Shown: positions 25,820 through 37,000 of the stretch, piece by piece | Layout: each line of letters starts with the position of its first letter | Numbering within the stretch: the stretch's first letter is position 1 | Assembly (NCBI GenBank): GCA_008973525.1 | Contig: WACJ01000526.1 | Coordinates: 1-64,000, forward strand | DNA: 64,000 nt | Direction of reading: 5' to 3' | Source: Stenopsyche tienmushanensis | Lineage: Eukaryota; Arthropoda; Insecta; Trichoptera; Stenopsychidae | Position numbers and translations under genes: made by a program | The notes under the pieces: model-generated | Told to the model about the DNA's origin: nothing | What the model saw: only the letters and a program-made list of their open reading frames with translations | The model's database searches: none

Positions 25820-26212
25820 ATGCTGAGAAATATTGTAAAAACCGCTGCAAAAATTAAACCAGGAATTTTTAAAAAACGACCTGAACAATCAATCGCAAGG
25901 GTGTCGGACTTCCAACAAGACAATGCGCGTCCTCATTCTGCAATGATGCCACATCGTATATTAAAGGACCTCAATTGGGATATTTTAAAGCATCCACCTT
26001 ATTCTTCTGACTTAGCCCTTTCTGATTTTCATTTGCTTTTGTTTCTACAGAATTATTTAAATGGAAAAAATAATACAACAGATGAGGTAAAAACACCACC
26101 AGAAATGTTATTTGCATCGAAACCCGAAAGTTTTTATTCTAATGGGATTAAAAACTTGACAGAACAATGGGAGACAGTCTTTAGCAATAATGGGAATTAT
26201 GTAATTGATTAA
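25820..26212 (+). pseudogene. mariner transposase, C-terminal part (DD34D)
   Basis: Reads VSDFQQDNARPHSAMM, then LNWDILKHPPYSSDLALSDF. There are 34 residues between the Asp of QDN and the Asp of LSDF, the DD34D spacing of mariner. The tail reads KNLTEQWETVFSNNGNYV up to a normal stop. The N-terminal DNA-binding part and first catalytic Asp are missing because of the internal deletion and fold-back insert, so no active enzyme is made. Confidence 0.92.
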
Positions 26213-27783
26213 TTTAATGAAGTTTTTCTATTAAATACGGCGTTATTTAAGTATCAACCTAATATTTAAACAAATTAGTTGATTATCTCAATAGAGGTAT
26301 TGTTAAAATAATCACAATACCGCCGATCCATCAATAGAATATCGTTATACGTCCAGAATAAATGGGAAACATCCGGTTATTATCGGTAGCCAAACTATAA
26401 TTTATTTTTAAGCTTATCGAAAGTTTTATTACGATCCAAAATAACAACGTAAAACATTTACGGGATATTAAGACCGGTCGAGGGCTCATCAGCTATGATT
26501 TGACGGGGTGCTTCGTTGCGCGATAAGTGGATGATATTAATTGATTGCCTAATAAAAAAGTCTTCAATGTGATTAAAGAAGAAAACAATTATTCAACTCG
26601 AGTTGAACAAATAATGACATTAAATTAGAGCTGAATTTATAAATTTAAAAAAATAATGTTTGCAATAAAGTTCTATCCGATATGAAAAAAACGAGTCGAG
26701 AGCTATCTGTGCTACGTGTAGAGAAATTCGCCCCTCCTCCCACCTGAAACGATCTTAATACATTATCGATCGTATTCATTGTAAACATCTAAAAGAAACC
26801 ACATATCCTATAGGATAGATAACATCATTCGGAAATATCGGAAAAATCATACGTAAGCGTCTCAATCCGAAGCCCACATGTTTATATTTAGTATTCACTG
26901 CAAATTATTAGACGCCTGGCACATAAATAGAACCAATTTTAATATTTCGTTTTAATAATCCGATATGCAGGGATTTAATTAAAAAACTGCTGTGACGTTC
27001 AATTCGCCAATATATGCAATGGATAGAGAAACTAGATGACGATTAAAAACCCCACAATTAATTGTAAGCTGATACTATCTATAATTAAAAAAATACAAGT
27101 GGAAAGGGTAAATATGTTTGATAGACACAGTTTGATCTACCATAAAATATTTCATATAATACCTTTTATAGAATATGATGATGATGATAGAATATAAGAC
27201 AAATTTGATGCTGCTGGGGAAGGCTCATTAATATAATCTGAATACAAAAAAATGTTATTGAAATTCCATAATATATACTAATTAGAGAAAAAAACATCAG
27301 ACAGTGCGTCATATTTCAAGATAATATATAATGAATGTAGGGAGAAAAAAAGTAGAACGAGCAAGGATAATTTATGGCGTATGAACGAATTTGGATGTAC
27401 AAAAAAGTATTTTCGTCCATAGAAATTGCTAATAATTCCCATTAAGTAATTTCACAAATTACCCATTCATATCGAATCTATCTTTCAAAGGCTTAATTTA
27501 ATCTTATTAGTTTGTTTTTTTTCTAAGAAATTATACATATTTTGAAAATATTTATTTTTCTGACCTATTTTATGTCTCTAAATTAAGCTCTTAATTTCTT
27601 CATACGATGGTAGTCTCAGATGTATCCGATCTGATGTATAGATGGCGGTTGTTTTTTTAAAAAAAATACTATGGTAGAAACTATCTACCTTATAAAACTT
27701 AAGTTTCAAGTTTAAAGACTCTACGTTGTTTAGCATTTCTTTGGCAGTCATCAATATTGAACGTTTTCAGTAAATTTGTAAAC

Positions 27784-27900
27784 ATGGAAAAATGGTCATC
27801 GTTATGTGATAAAATATTTTTATTTGAAAGGTCTCAGCCCAACCAATATTAAAGCCGAGCTAGATTCTGAATGAGAAAGCTGTACACAAGATGGGTCCGC
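27784..27900 (+). pseudogene. mariner N-terminal relic
   Basis: After ATGGAAAAATGG a one-base-shifted frame reads RYVIKYFYLKGLSPTNIKAE, which resembles the N-terminal helix-turn-helix start of irritans-type mariners. It is followed by a stop and unrelated sequence. No TIR was identified. Confidence 0.4.
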
Positions 27901-28161
27901 GTTAATTAACAATGGAACAAAAACAGCGTCAAGATGATGTTTCTATCGAGTGTTTTGGCAATGTTTCACAGCAAAAAAGCCAAGAATCTCTTCTACGTTA
28001 CATATACATCTCGAATCAAAAACATCCAGAAAAAGTTCCTATGATTTATATGCTACCGTACGCATGACAAATACGATTCTAGATGATACGAACTGCATTG
28101 TAGGAAGTATCATTTATTACCACTGGATAAACGACGTATGATCTCTGACATAGCTTTCTTT

Positions 28162-28240
28162 TTAACCTTTTAACTGCCAGAGCGTAATGAGCACGTACAA
28201 ATGCGACTCGTCGGTGAGTCGTTGGCATTTAAAAGGTTAA
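28162..28240 (+). mobile_element. 79-bp TTAA-ended micro-element, copy 1
   Basis: Begins TTAACCTTTTAACTGCCA and ends TGGCATTTAAAAGGTTAA, so the termini are inverted repeats. It is the same length as, and about 91% identical to (72 of 79 by hand alignment), an inverted copy at 42180-42258. Confidence 0.8.
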
Positions 28241-28659
28241 AAATAACCCTAAACGAGGTTGATTATCCAGATCTTCTTTCGAAAATGTATATAAGGACCT
28301 CATCTATTGCTCTTCGCCATAGCTCGTTGCCTGCCTAGCTTTGCCATGTGCCTCATTCAGATACCTATTATAGAAGTAATAGCTACATTCTGTGAAATAG
28401 TTGCAATTATAATAAACTCAATAAAAATTCAATTTAGACCTTTTTAATACAACAATTAATGCAGCAAAACAAGCCATCAACAAATCATTTTTTAACATCG
28501 AGGCCTAATATGTAATTTTTCAGTATTATTGTAGTGATATATGTAGTACTTATTATTACTTTGTTGTCTATTAGCGAATATCTATAATTAGCTTTAAGTT
28601 GTTTATTGTATTTTGTATTGTGTGTTAACAGCTGATGATATTCCATGTATTAAATAAAT

Positions 28660-29160
28660 AAATTTAAAAAAAAAAACATGGGGACCCTCTACTGAGCTGT
28701 TGATGTTGATCTCGCTATTCGGGAGCATGCCAGCCCGCTCAACAAAAGTGCACAGCAAAGTACAAAACCTGAATTTAATATCCATGATCGCGAGGCTCAT
28801 TCTCAACTTCGAGTGGCCACTTGCGCTCTGAGCGCGGGGGAGAAACTAGCTAGACTTTGTAAATTAAAACAACTAAAAAAATCTAGTTTAGATATATATT
28901 ATAAATTAAGACTAGATAAAATAAATAATTAAAATAGATAAATATATATGTTTTATGAGTGAGGGGAAGTTCAGTCTCGCTCGCGACCTCATTTGGTACG
29001 AGCCACCAATGTAAATAAGCCTCTGGGGGGGGGGGGGGGTTGTGAACATGGAGATCATAGAAAGTTCCGGGGATGCATGTCTTTCCATAGCTTTCCATAG
29101 AGAGAGTGGCCACAAGGTTTGTGTATCCAACCGGTCACACTTCGAATGAGCGCCTTGTGA
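28660..29160. other. repeat-like region with a run of 15 G
   Basis: GC-richer than its surroundings, with an uninterrupted G run at 29025-29039 and an A-run near 28666. The minus-strand open frames here are low-quality. It is probably transposon-derived, but no family could be named. Confidence 0.3.
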
Positions 29161-29204
29161 TCGGACGCCATGCCCGGATATGTCCACAGAACTTGGTCTG
29201 AGTC

Positions 29205-29811
29205 CATGACTGGAGAAACTCGCAATGAGATAAAGAAACAGTCAAAACAATGGACTGAAAGGGGAAAATCAGATCCAAAGAAGGCGAAGACAGTTCCATC
29301 TGCAAGCAAGGTCATGGCGTCAGTTTTTTGGGTTACACGTACTTTATTTTCAATGATTATCTTCAAATAGGATAAACAATCAACGTCGAGTATTATGCGA
29401 ACTTGTTGCAACATTTGAGTGATGAAATCAAGAAAAAACTACCGCATTTGGCAAAAAAGAAAGTGTTGTTTCATCAAGACAACGCACTAGTTCACACATC
29501 CGTTAGTGCAATAGTCAAAATCAATGAGTTAAAGTTCGAATTGCTTCCTCATACACCCTATTTGCTTTCTCGGATTACTTTCCTTTTCCAGACTTGAAAA
29601 AAATGACACGGTAATAAAAGATTTACCAACAATGAAGAGGTGGAGTCAGCGGTTGATGACTATTTTGAGGAACTTGATGGTTCTCACTATAAACATGGTA
29701 TCGAAGCCATTGAACATTGCTAGGAAAAGTGTATCGAGCTGAAAGGAAACTATGTTGAGACTATAAGAATTTTTAAAAATTATTAAGCATTTTTTTCAAC
29801 CATTCAACCTA
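29205..29811 (+). pseudogene. mariner (irritans-type) transposase relic
   Basis: Frames read ETRNEIKKQSKQWTERG with PKKAKTVPSASKVMASVFW, then LSDEIKKKLPHLAKKKVLFH and QDNALVHTS, the standard mariner order around the second Asp. A short deletion removes the segment before the third Asp. Later codons (EELDGSHYKHGIEAIEHC-like) continue in another frame. It ends near a CAACCTA motif typical of a mariner terminus. The 5' half is missing. Confidence 0.85.
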
Positions 29812-29967
29812 AAGATGAACTCTACCAAGATATGAACGCAGCTATGTATACAACAAAACTAAGCGCCCAAAGTTTGAATACTTAAATGCTATTTAATTAT
29901 TCCTGACTAATATATTTATGATGAATTGAATGTATTTATTTGATTTATTTATTATACAGACAAAATA

Positions 29968-30050
29968 GATGTAGCCCCTTCCTATGAATGGATATTGACG
30001 ATGCCTTTAGATCTGCAGTGGACTGTTTGTGATTGCACTATAATGATGAT
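29968..30050 (+). repeat. (GAT)n-tailed SINE-like repeat, 3' fragment
   Basis: GATGTAGCCCCTTCCTATGA, then TGGATATTGACG and CTGCAGTGGACTGTTTGTG, ending in ATAATGATGAT. It matches the 3' part of the copies at 1.3, 38.3 and 57.6 kb. Confidence 0.65.
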
Positions 30051-30418
30051 AACTGTACCGAACTCTATTTATTTTTATGAGTGTAACTACGTAGCCCTTA
30101 TTGTCTAATTGAATATATGGTAAACGAATTTTAAAGAAATGTATTAAGGTATACATTTTTCATATATGTTTGATTTTTCAAAGAATGTATAAATCCTAAT
30201 CTATAAATAAGCTTAATTCTCAGAAGCCTAGTAACAACAAATGCTTTGCTTGTTTTATTTTTAGTGCAGCTGTGTAATATACAATGTATTTTCAAAGCAT
30301 TTCATACAAACTAGTCCACATTTTGAGAGTTGCTCGATATGATAAACATGTACTATTGTATAAAATTATTTCTAAAGACTTCGACAATATTGTATATGTG
30401 AAATTAATAAACAAAAAT

Positions 30419-30618
30419 AGGTACTATCCTGTAAACGGGGGCAAGCATATTGGTGAATTGAGAACGCGTTCATTTCGATACAATTAACATTTTAATAAAC
30501 TTAACCTAACCTAACCAGATTAGAATTTAAATTTAATTAAAAATAAAACCAAAAAATAAGTATTAGTAGTTGTTTTCAATTCACCAATATGCTTGCCCCC
30601 CGTTGACAGGATTGTACC
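30419..30618. repeat. inverted repeat (fold-back), arms about 43 bp
   Basis: Arm 1 (30419-30461) contains GGGGGCAAGCATATTGGTGA. Arm 2 (30576-30618) is its near-perfect reverse complement. The roughly 115-base loop contains AACCTAACCTAACC. It lies about 370 bases downstream of the last trio exon and could form a hairpin in the transcript. Confidence 0.8.
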
Positions 30619-30990
30619 CAAAAAAAATCTATTTGTATTTCTTTTTTAATCAAATATAAATAAATCATCGTTTTTCTAATATGATAGATTTATTTATGAA
30701 CCAATTGCTTTAAATACTTATGCACTATACTATTTGCTTTATAAGATTCCTTATTATATAAAATTAGCATTAATAAAAATCATGTTATGATAATTTTTGT
30801 GAAAGTCGTGAGTAATAAAAAATTGCCTGAATTTAGTGGGGTCTTGAGTGTTAACTAAGACTAAATCAGCATTCCCAACATTAATTTCTAATAAAGAAAT
30901 TTTACTTTCAGATTGGATTATGTCTATTAAAAATCTTACTAAGGGTAAAATACATATAAAAAATATGAAATGATCACATACATCTCCTAC

Positions 30991-31090
30991 CTTATCGGAG
31001 TCTGTCGTATTACCACTACCGAAAGATGCGAGTGAATTTCGATCAAGATTTTCAACACTTTCATCAAGAGATGTACATTCCTCGAGATCT
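30991..31090 (-). CDS. trio: trio exon: linker between PH1 and SH3
   Basis: Completes Arg and reads [20 protein letters not shown], ending [10 protein letters not shown] in phase 0 at donor GTAGGA. In Trio and Kalirin the same acidic/Ser linker ends in SDK right before the SH3 exon, so SH3 is expected next. I did not find an SH3 exon between here and position 1. The following intron is therefore probably over 30 kb, though a short SH3 exon could have been missed. Confidence 0.93.
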
Positions 31091-34000
31091 CTGCAAATAT
31101 ATAATTAATAAAATTTATCGAAAATAAAAATAATACAAATACAGAATTAACAACAACAAAATCAATAATGGCATACCTGCTAGATCTTTGGTTTTGCATT
31201 GGTTTAACTTTAGCAGGACTCTTCGGCATGTGTAAGGGCAGAGCTGAACTGAAATATGTCTCTTGTATGACTTCTCTCAATCGCTTAACCCATTGTTGTT
31301 TAACATCTAAGCATGGGGCACGCAATACAAGGCGATAATCGCTCAGAACTGGTGCACGACCAGTCCAAACTGCAAATTTGCATTCATCACCCTCTATATG
31401 CTCAGTAACACCTAATTCAGAAGTCTAAAACATAATAGCATTTAAGATGAAAAGCAAATAAAGTTAACAATCAACAGACATATTTATCAATAGAAATCAG
31501 CTAACCATTAGTCTATTTTTGTATATGTATTTGGCTTTCCCATGAGAATCTTTTACTTCTTTAGCAAGTAACAAATACATTTCGAATAAAAATGCACGCC
31601 TTTCTCTTCCTTTTCGTACAAGACCTCTGGATTCCCATGTAAGAAAGGCATCTTGTAATAAAACTTCTCCGAGTGCACCACCTTGTGTGTCATTTGGTAG
31701 TCCCTCGACCAATGATAAATGCATAGCGTCATTAGCTTTTTTGGGCACTGCAACCATAACTTCAAGACCATCCTATAAAAATGAAATATAACATGAATAG
31801 ATCACATTCAATATTTTCAAAATGTTCGTTATTAACAGGAAAACAAATTAAAAACCTTAATTTCTCCCTGTCCTTCAATGCAACATCCTTGAAGGTCTTT
31901 TAAAAGCAATTGGTATTTAGTAATACGTTGAACGGGCTTTATTAGGTATGCTGCTATTGGATGTTCAACCTGTGACAGATAAGAAATTAAATATAGATTT
32001 TAAAAATAAGTTATTAGATTTGAATACCATTTATTAACTAAAGTTGATATCATTATCTATTTTATGCTTTTACAATAATATTCAAGAAAAGTAGTAGACC
32101 CAGTTTCATCCCAAAAATATATAAGTGAAAATTCAAGAATTCAAAGCACTTTTAAGTTAAATTTGGTCTGGTCTAAAAATGGTCTGTTAAGTCTTTGATA
32201 TGAATTAAAATTTACATAAACACAGATGCGCATCTGTATGTATGATGCAGACGTATTCAAATGTGCTTCGGCTATCAACCACACAAGTCCACTTTTCTCT
32301 CGGGACCTCACAGCGTGAGTCAATTTTGTATATCAATAAATTAACCTTAACACTGCTGATAGCACACAATGTTCGTTAATTCGTCTTTATGTAATGTCTT
32401 TAGTTTTAGTAATAAAAGAATGCATTTGTTGAAACTTGAAATTGATAAATTTGGGTTATCGTTATCGATTGATATAATCATAAAATGTACGAGTGTATGA
32501 TGAGACACAAGACACTTTCTCCTTCTTTGTCTACGATTCACAATTTTCGCAATCAACATGCAAGAATGCTCTTTTTTATTACTCAAATCTGTTTGCAGCA
32601 TATGCGGGATTCCTCATCAATTGGTTAATGTGATTTTGAGTGGCTGATATTACAATGCATTTTGTTGAATTTGACCTAGATACTATACTTTAAAATACTG
32701 TTAAATTAAACCAAGTGTACTCTAATTCATTAAATATAATTTATCGTTTAAGATGAACATTTTGGGATAGGCAGTATAGAAAGTTTTTCTTTCAGCGCAT
32801 AAGAGAATAATGAATAAATTTCTATACAAAAATTTTTTTAGGGGGAAAAATACCTTGTGTTTATGCTGCAAGTCTTCGAAATACGTTCCAGCATGTTGAA
32901 CCAGAAGGCTATTAGAATCTGGCTTATTTTTACAATAAAAAACATACATATCAAATTTTGAAGCCCAAGTAACAAAACAATGTCCAACATCTTCTGGCAT
33001 AGTTTCATATTTTTCCAATTCTTTAAGAAAAATATGGTTGTGAAATCTATATATTTCTTCAATGTTTCCAAATATGATATCTTCTTTTCCACTAATAGCA
33101 GTAGGTACAGCTGAAGGATTTGACTTCATTTCATGTAAAAATGATTTAATACATGTTTCCAAATCTTTTACATAAGTTCTTTCCGTTTGTAAGAGTTCAG
33201 CCATAATAAATCTGAAAATAAAAACAATATATTAGTCGTTCATAATTTAATACTTTCATAAGACATATTCTGAAAATAAAAGCATACTCTTTGCGACGTG
33301 CACTTCGTCGCTTTTCTTCATTCAATTCTTTAACAGGATGAGTTGCAAGTCTCCCTTCTAGAGGAGGATCTGGAATCTCAGAAGCAATTGTAACACTCGA
33401 TGTTCCATCACTAGATCCAATTCCTGAGGAACCTGATCCAAAAGAAGTAGCACTGCCTTCATGAGAAGTACCGGCGCCCAGTTGTGCGCGATACAATTCC
33501 ATACTGTTGCTAAATTCTTTGTACCTAACATATTTGAAAATTACAATTTAAAAATAATCGAGATTTATCTATAATAAATAAAGCAAGCCTTGTTGCTCGA
33601 ACTATTAGAAAATCTTGTATCTTCAAATAAAAACTAGCATGATTGAATACTCATTTGACTATTATTAATAAAAAATTAAACATTACTCAAGCAAATCTAA
33701 CTAACTATTAAAGATAGATTATTAGATAACTATTAAAGATAGTATTTATAATCATCTAGTTTTATGGTCTTAATAATTGACTTCCTAACATTACATGAAA
33801 TCATCACTTTCATTCACAAACCTTGAATCAACTGCGGCAACCCATTGTTTAATGTGTGCAGCATGAGCATGCCCTTTGTCGACGAGGCCATCAGCAAGCT
33901 GTGTAAGAAGTTTAACACGTTCTTTACTCTCTCTGGCAGTTCCACGGAATTCAGCTTGCTCCCTTACTAATCTCTCCCCATCTGATGGGACAGATAATTC

Positions 34001-37000
34001 AGAGGTATGATGTGCCGACTGTGTAGCAGAAGCAGCCCCTGTAGTAGCACGTCTAGCAGCTAAATATTTTTCCCCAGTATCTTGTATCCATTCGATAGCT
34101 TGACGAGCTGATCTTTCAAACAGAACAAATTGTTGACATTGATCAAGACGTTTTTTCCGAATTGTCCAGTGTTCCAGAACCTAAAATATAATTATTAAAT
34201 CATTAATCAATTATATTTGAGTGAGAATTTATATTTATCCTTTGGTACAAAGTCATACATTATTTTCTTGTGCAAGCAATGCGTCTAATATTGAGCGAAC
34301 ATGAGCATCATAAGAAGGTGGTGTAGCCGATGGAGCACGAGAACAAGCTCGAGCACTTCGTGCAGCATATTTTAGGAATGTTTCTGCTGTTCGGCGAGCT
34401 AATGTACATGCTTTCAAGAAAGCCTCTTTTTGCTCCTGATGTTTTCCAATTAGCTGAGAAACTTGTGAAGCTTTATCAGCAATAGGTGCTTTAGCAATAT
34501 CTCCTGGAGCTGAAGCACCCCCACACCAATCTTCATCGCGTCTATATTCTCTTTCTAAAGAATCTAGCACTGAACATACTTGCTCTGCTGTCTTATAGAA
34601 ATTAAGACTTGCAGTAACAAGTTTGTGACGCTCTTCTGCGAGAGTAACAAGTTGTTGCCAACGCTTGGTTACTTCTTCTGATATATCTCTGAAAACATAA
34701 AACAATACTCATATAAAAATAGAATAACTAAAAGTACTCAACTAATACATAGCTTTAAGTTGTTTTCAAATAAAGGAAAACATAATAAATTCCGTTATGA
34801 TTAACCTAAATTTACCAATAGTAACTTTTATGTATTGTAATAATTATATAATAGTAATTACCTTATTGTTTGAGGATCATAATGATTTGCTGTTACAAGT
34901 GCATCAGCTCTATATTTGACTTGAACAGCACTTGCGTGTGTTCGTTCAACAGCAACTTGGAATTGATCATGTTCCCTTCTTAATCTTTCAGCATCAGACA
35001 ATGCAGCGGGAACACTGAACGATGCTGCTAACATGGCTTCTCCATTTCGAATCCAGCTAATTACTTGTTGAGCATCATTTTGAAATTGTCCTAACACATA
35101 AATTGATTCATGTTAATTATTTTGTAAAATTATTATTATAAATAATGTCTTGGTTGCTATTTTAATTTACATACCCAATTGAACACATTGCTCTAGTTTA
35201 ACACGTTTCATTTCAGCAAGGTCTTCTAAATCCATTTCTCGTTCATGTAAAAATTCCAATAACACTTGAACTCGAGTTTGTGCATTGTATTGTGAATCTG
35301 CCATAACACATACTCCCGATGATTCCAAAACGCTGCTCAATTCTTGGCCTTGTTGTAGTACCTGAAGCGCATTTAACTTATTTTTCAATGAACAAGCTTT
35401 AAGCATTTTTTAATCAAATTTACAAGTAAGTGTTTAATGTGTATTTTAAAAATGATTTTTAATATTAAATCAATTGGGACTCACCTGAAATGTTGTATTC
35501 TGCATTTGTGTGACACTCTCATTATGCAACCTAAGAAGTTGCTCAGCTTGTTGCATATCTCTTGTTGGTTCATTATGCTGTAGTTCTTCAGCCCACATAT
35601 CTAATTGGGATGACACCTGAAAAAATCCACAAGAATATTAATACAATTTTAAACTAATAATAAATTAAATTGCATATTAACTGTTTTAAAATACATTTTA
35701 AGCTTATTACCTCTAACGCATCTCTTTCGAAAATTCTCAAGCGCAAACACAAATCTAAGCGAAGTTTACGTGCTGCCCATAATTCGTCTAGTTCAGCACG
35801 ACGTTGTCTTAAACGATCTAAAGCACTTTCGACGGCTGCTGCAGATCCTGTACTGTCCATATCACTCATGCACCTGAAAAAAGTAAATATAAAGATAAAT
35901 ATAAAAAAACTTGCTTTATAATGCTTGTTTTGCATTGATCATTTTTTCGGTGACTTATGTAAAAGTAAAAAAACTTTCTTCTATTACACCAAAATTGAAA
36001 TATTCAAAGAAAGCCAGATTCAACGGACTGTCAAATTTTTGCACATGTAACCAATGCTTTAATTTCTTGTTAAGCTATTTTAACATAATAAAGTCATCAA
36101 TTGATTGAATCTATTAACAGCACATAAAATTGTATAATAATGATTGCGTAAAATGTATATGAAATTAAACCATAACTGACAATTTGTAGTCATCTTTTCA
36201 TAAATTGATTTTTTTTTTGGTGAACCTGATCCCAACCCTTGTTACTTAATTTTTCAAACAAACAAACATTTCTTGGTCAAATATTGGTCAGAATAGATCT
36301 TCTTATAACGTTTTCTGTAAAAAATTTACGAAAATATGGCTTCGCGGACCCCCAGGGGTCCGCGGACTCCTGTTTAAGGACCGCTGATTTAGAGGATTGC
36401 CCAAAAAGAAAAGCATTGATGTCGAACATATCACTGAAAAAAGCATAGAAGACTTGGAGACAAAAAACTTTTTATGATTTTTCCAGATACTGAGAATCTC
36501 ATTATAGCTTTTGAATAAAGATCTTGTCTTTGGGAGAATGACTGAAAATGGTCCATTGTATGCGAGTAGTGAATGATATTGCTGAGAGTGGAAAGAGTGT
36601 TGCCTTAAGGGGTCATCTCACTTTGACGAGCCAAAAAATTGGCATTTTTTAACAATTTTTTTCACAATAAATACACCGTAAAATGAAATGAATCTTTTTG
36701 AGATTTATTATGACACTCTTATGTAATACTAAAAGAATAAATTCGTAAATTAAAAAAATATATATTATATCGTTTTTAAGGCATCAAAATGACATGTCAA
36801 AAAAGATGCAAGTCTACGGTGTGGATTTCAATCAGGCTTACTTGAAACAAAAAATCAAAACGATTCTTAATCTGTAAGTGTGTCACTATCACAGTATCGT
36901 TAATGAATAATTTTTGTTTAAAAGTAACAAAATGGCGCTGGTTTGAAAAAAAGTTTGGAAAAAAACACCTTTTTTGGGGATATTTTTTAATATAAAACGT

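Larger units (their letters stand above)
25155..26262 (+). mobile_element. mariner element with precise TA site and nested fold-back insert
   Basis: Ends TTAGGTTGATACACAAGAAA and, in reverse, TTAGGTTGATACTTAAATAA, flanked by TA on each side. Copy 1 of the surrounding repeat still has the undisrupted site, which confirms both borders. At 1108 bases, including an insert of roughly 210 bases, it is shorter than the usual 1.3 kb and has lost internal sequence. Confidence 0.95.
25073..27046. repeat. duplicated intronic repeat, copy 2 (carries mariner)
   Basis: Direct-orientation counterpart of 15843-17028. It differs by a mariner at 25155-26262 and by a different spacer of about 210 bases between the two homologous blocks. 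Homology ends at about 27046 after AGATGACGATTAA. Confidence 0.85.

Noticed and set aside
30503..30520. CCTAA repeats resembling insect telomere sequence
   Set aside because: Only about two to three units inside the loop of an inverted repeat; too short for an interstitial telomere array.
1..30990. Search for trio SH3, GEF2 and later exons
   Set aside because: No SH3 or second DH signature was recognised on the minus strand here, though a very short exon could have been missed by eye.
32722..32853. Continuation of the DH1 open frame past the exon
   Set aside because: Family comparison ends the exon at QHKHK with a GTATTT donor; the extension ([12 protein letters not shown]) departs from the DH fold.
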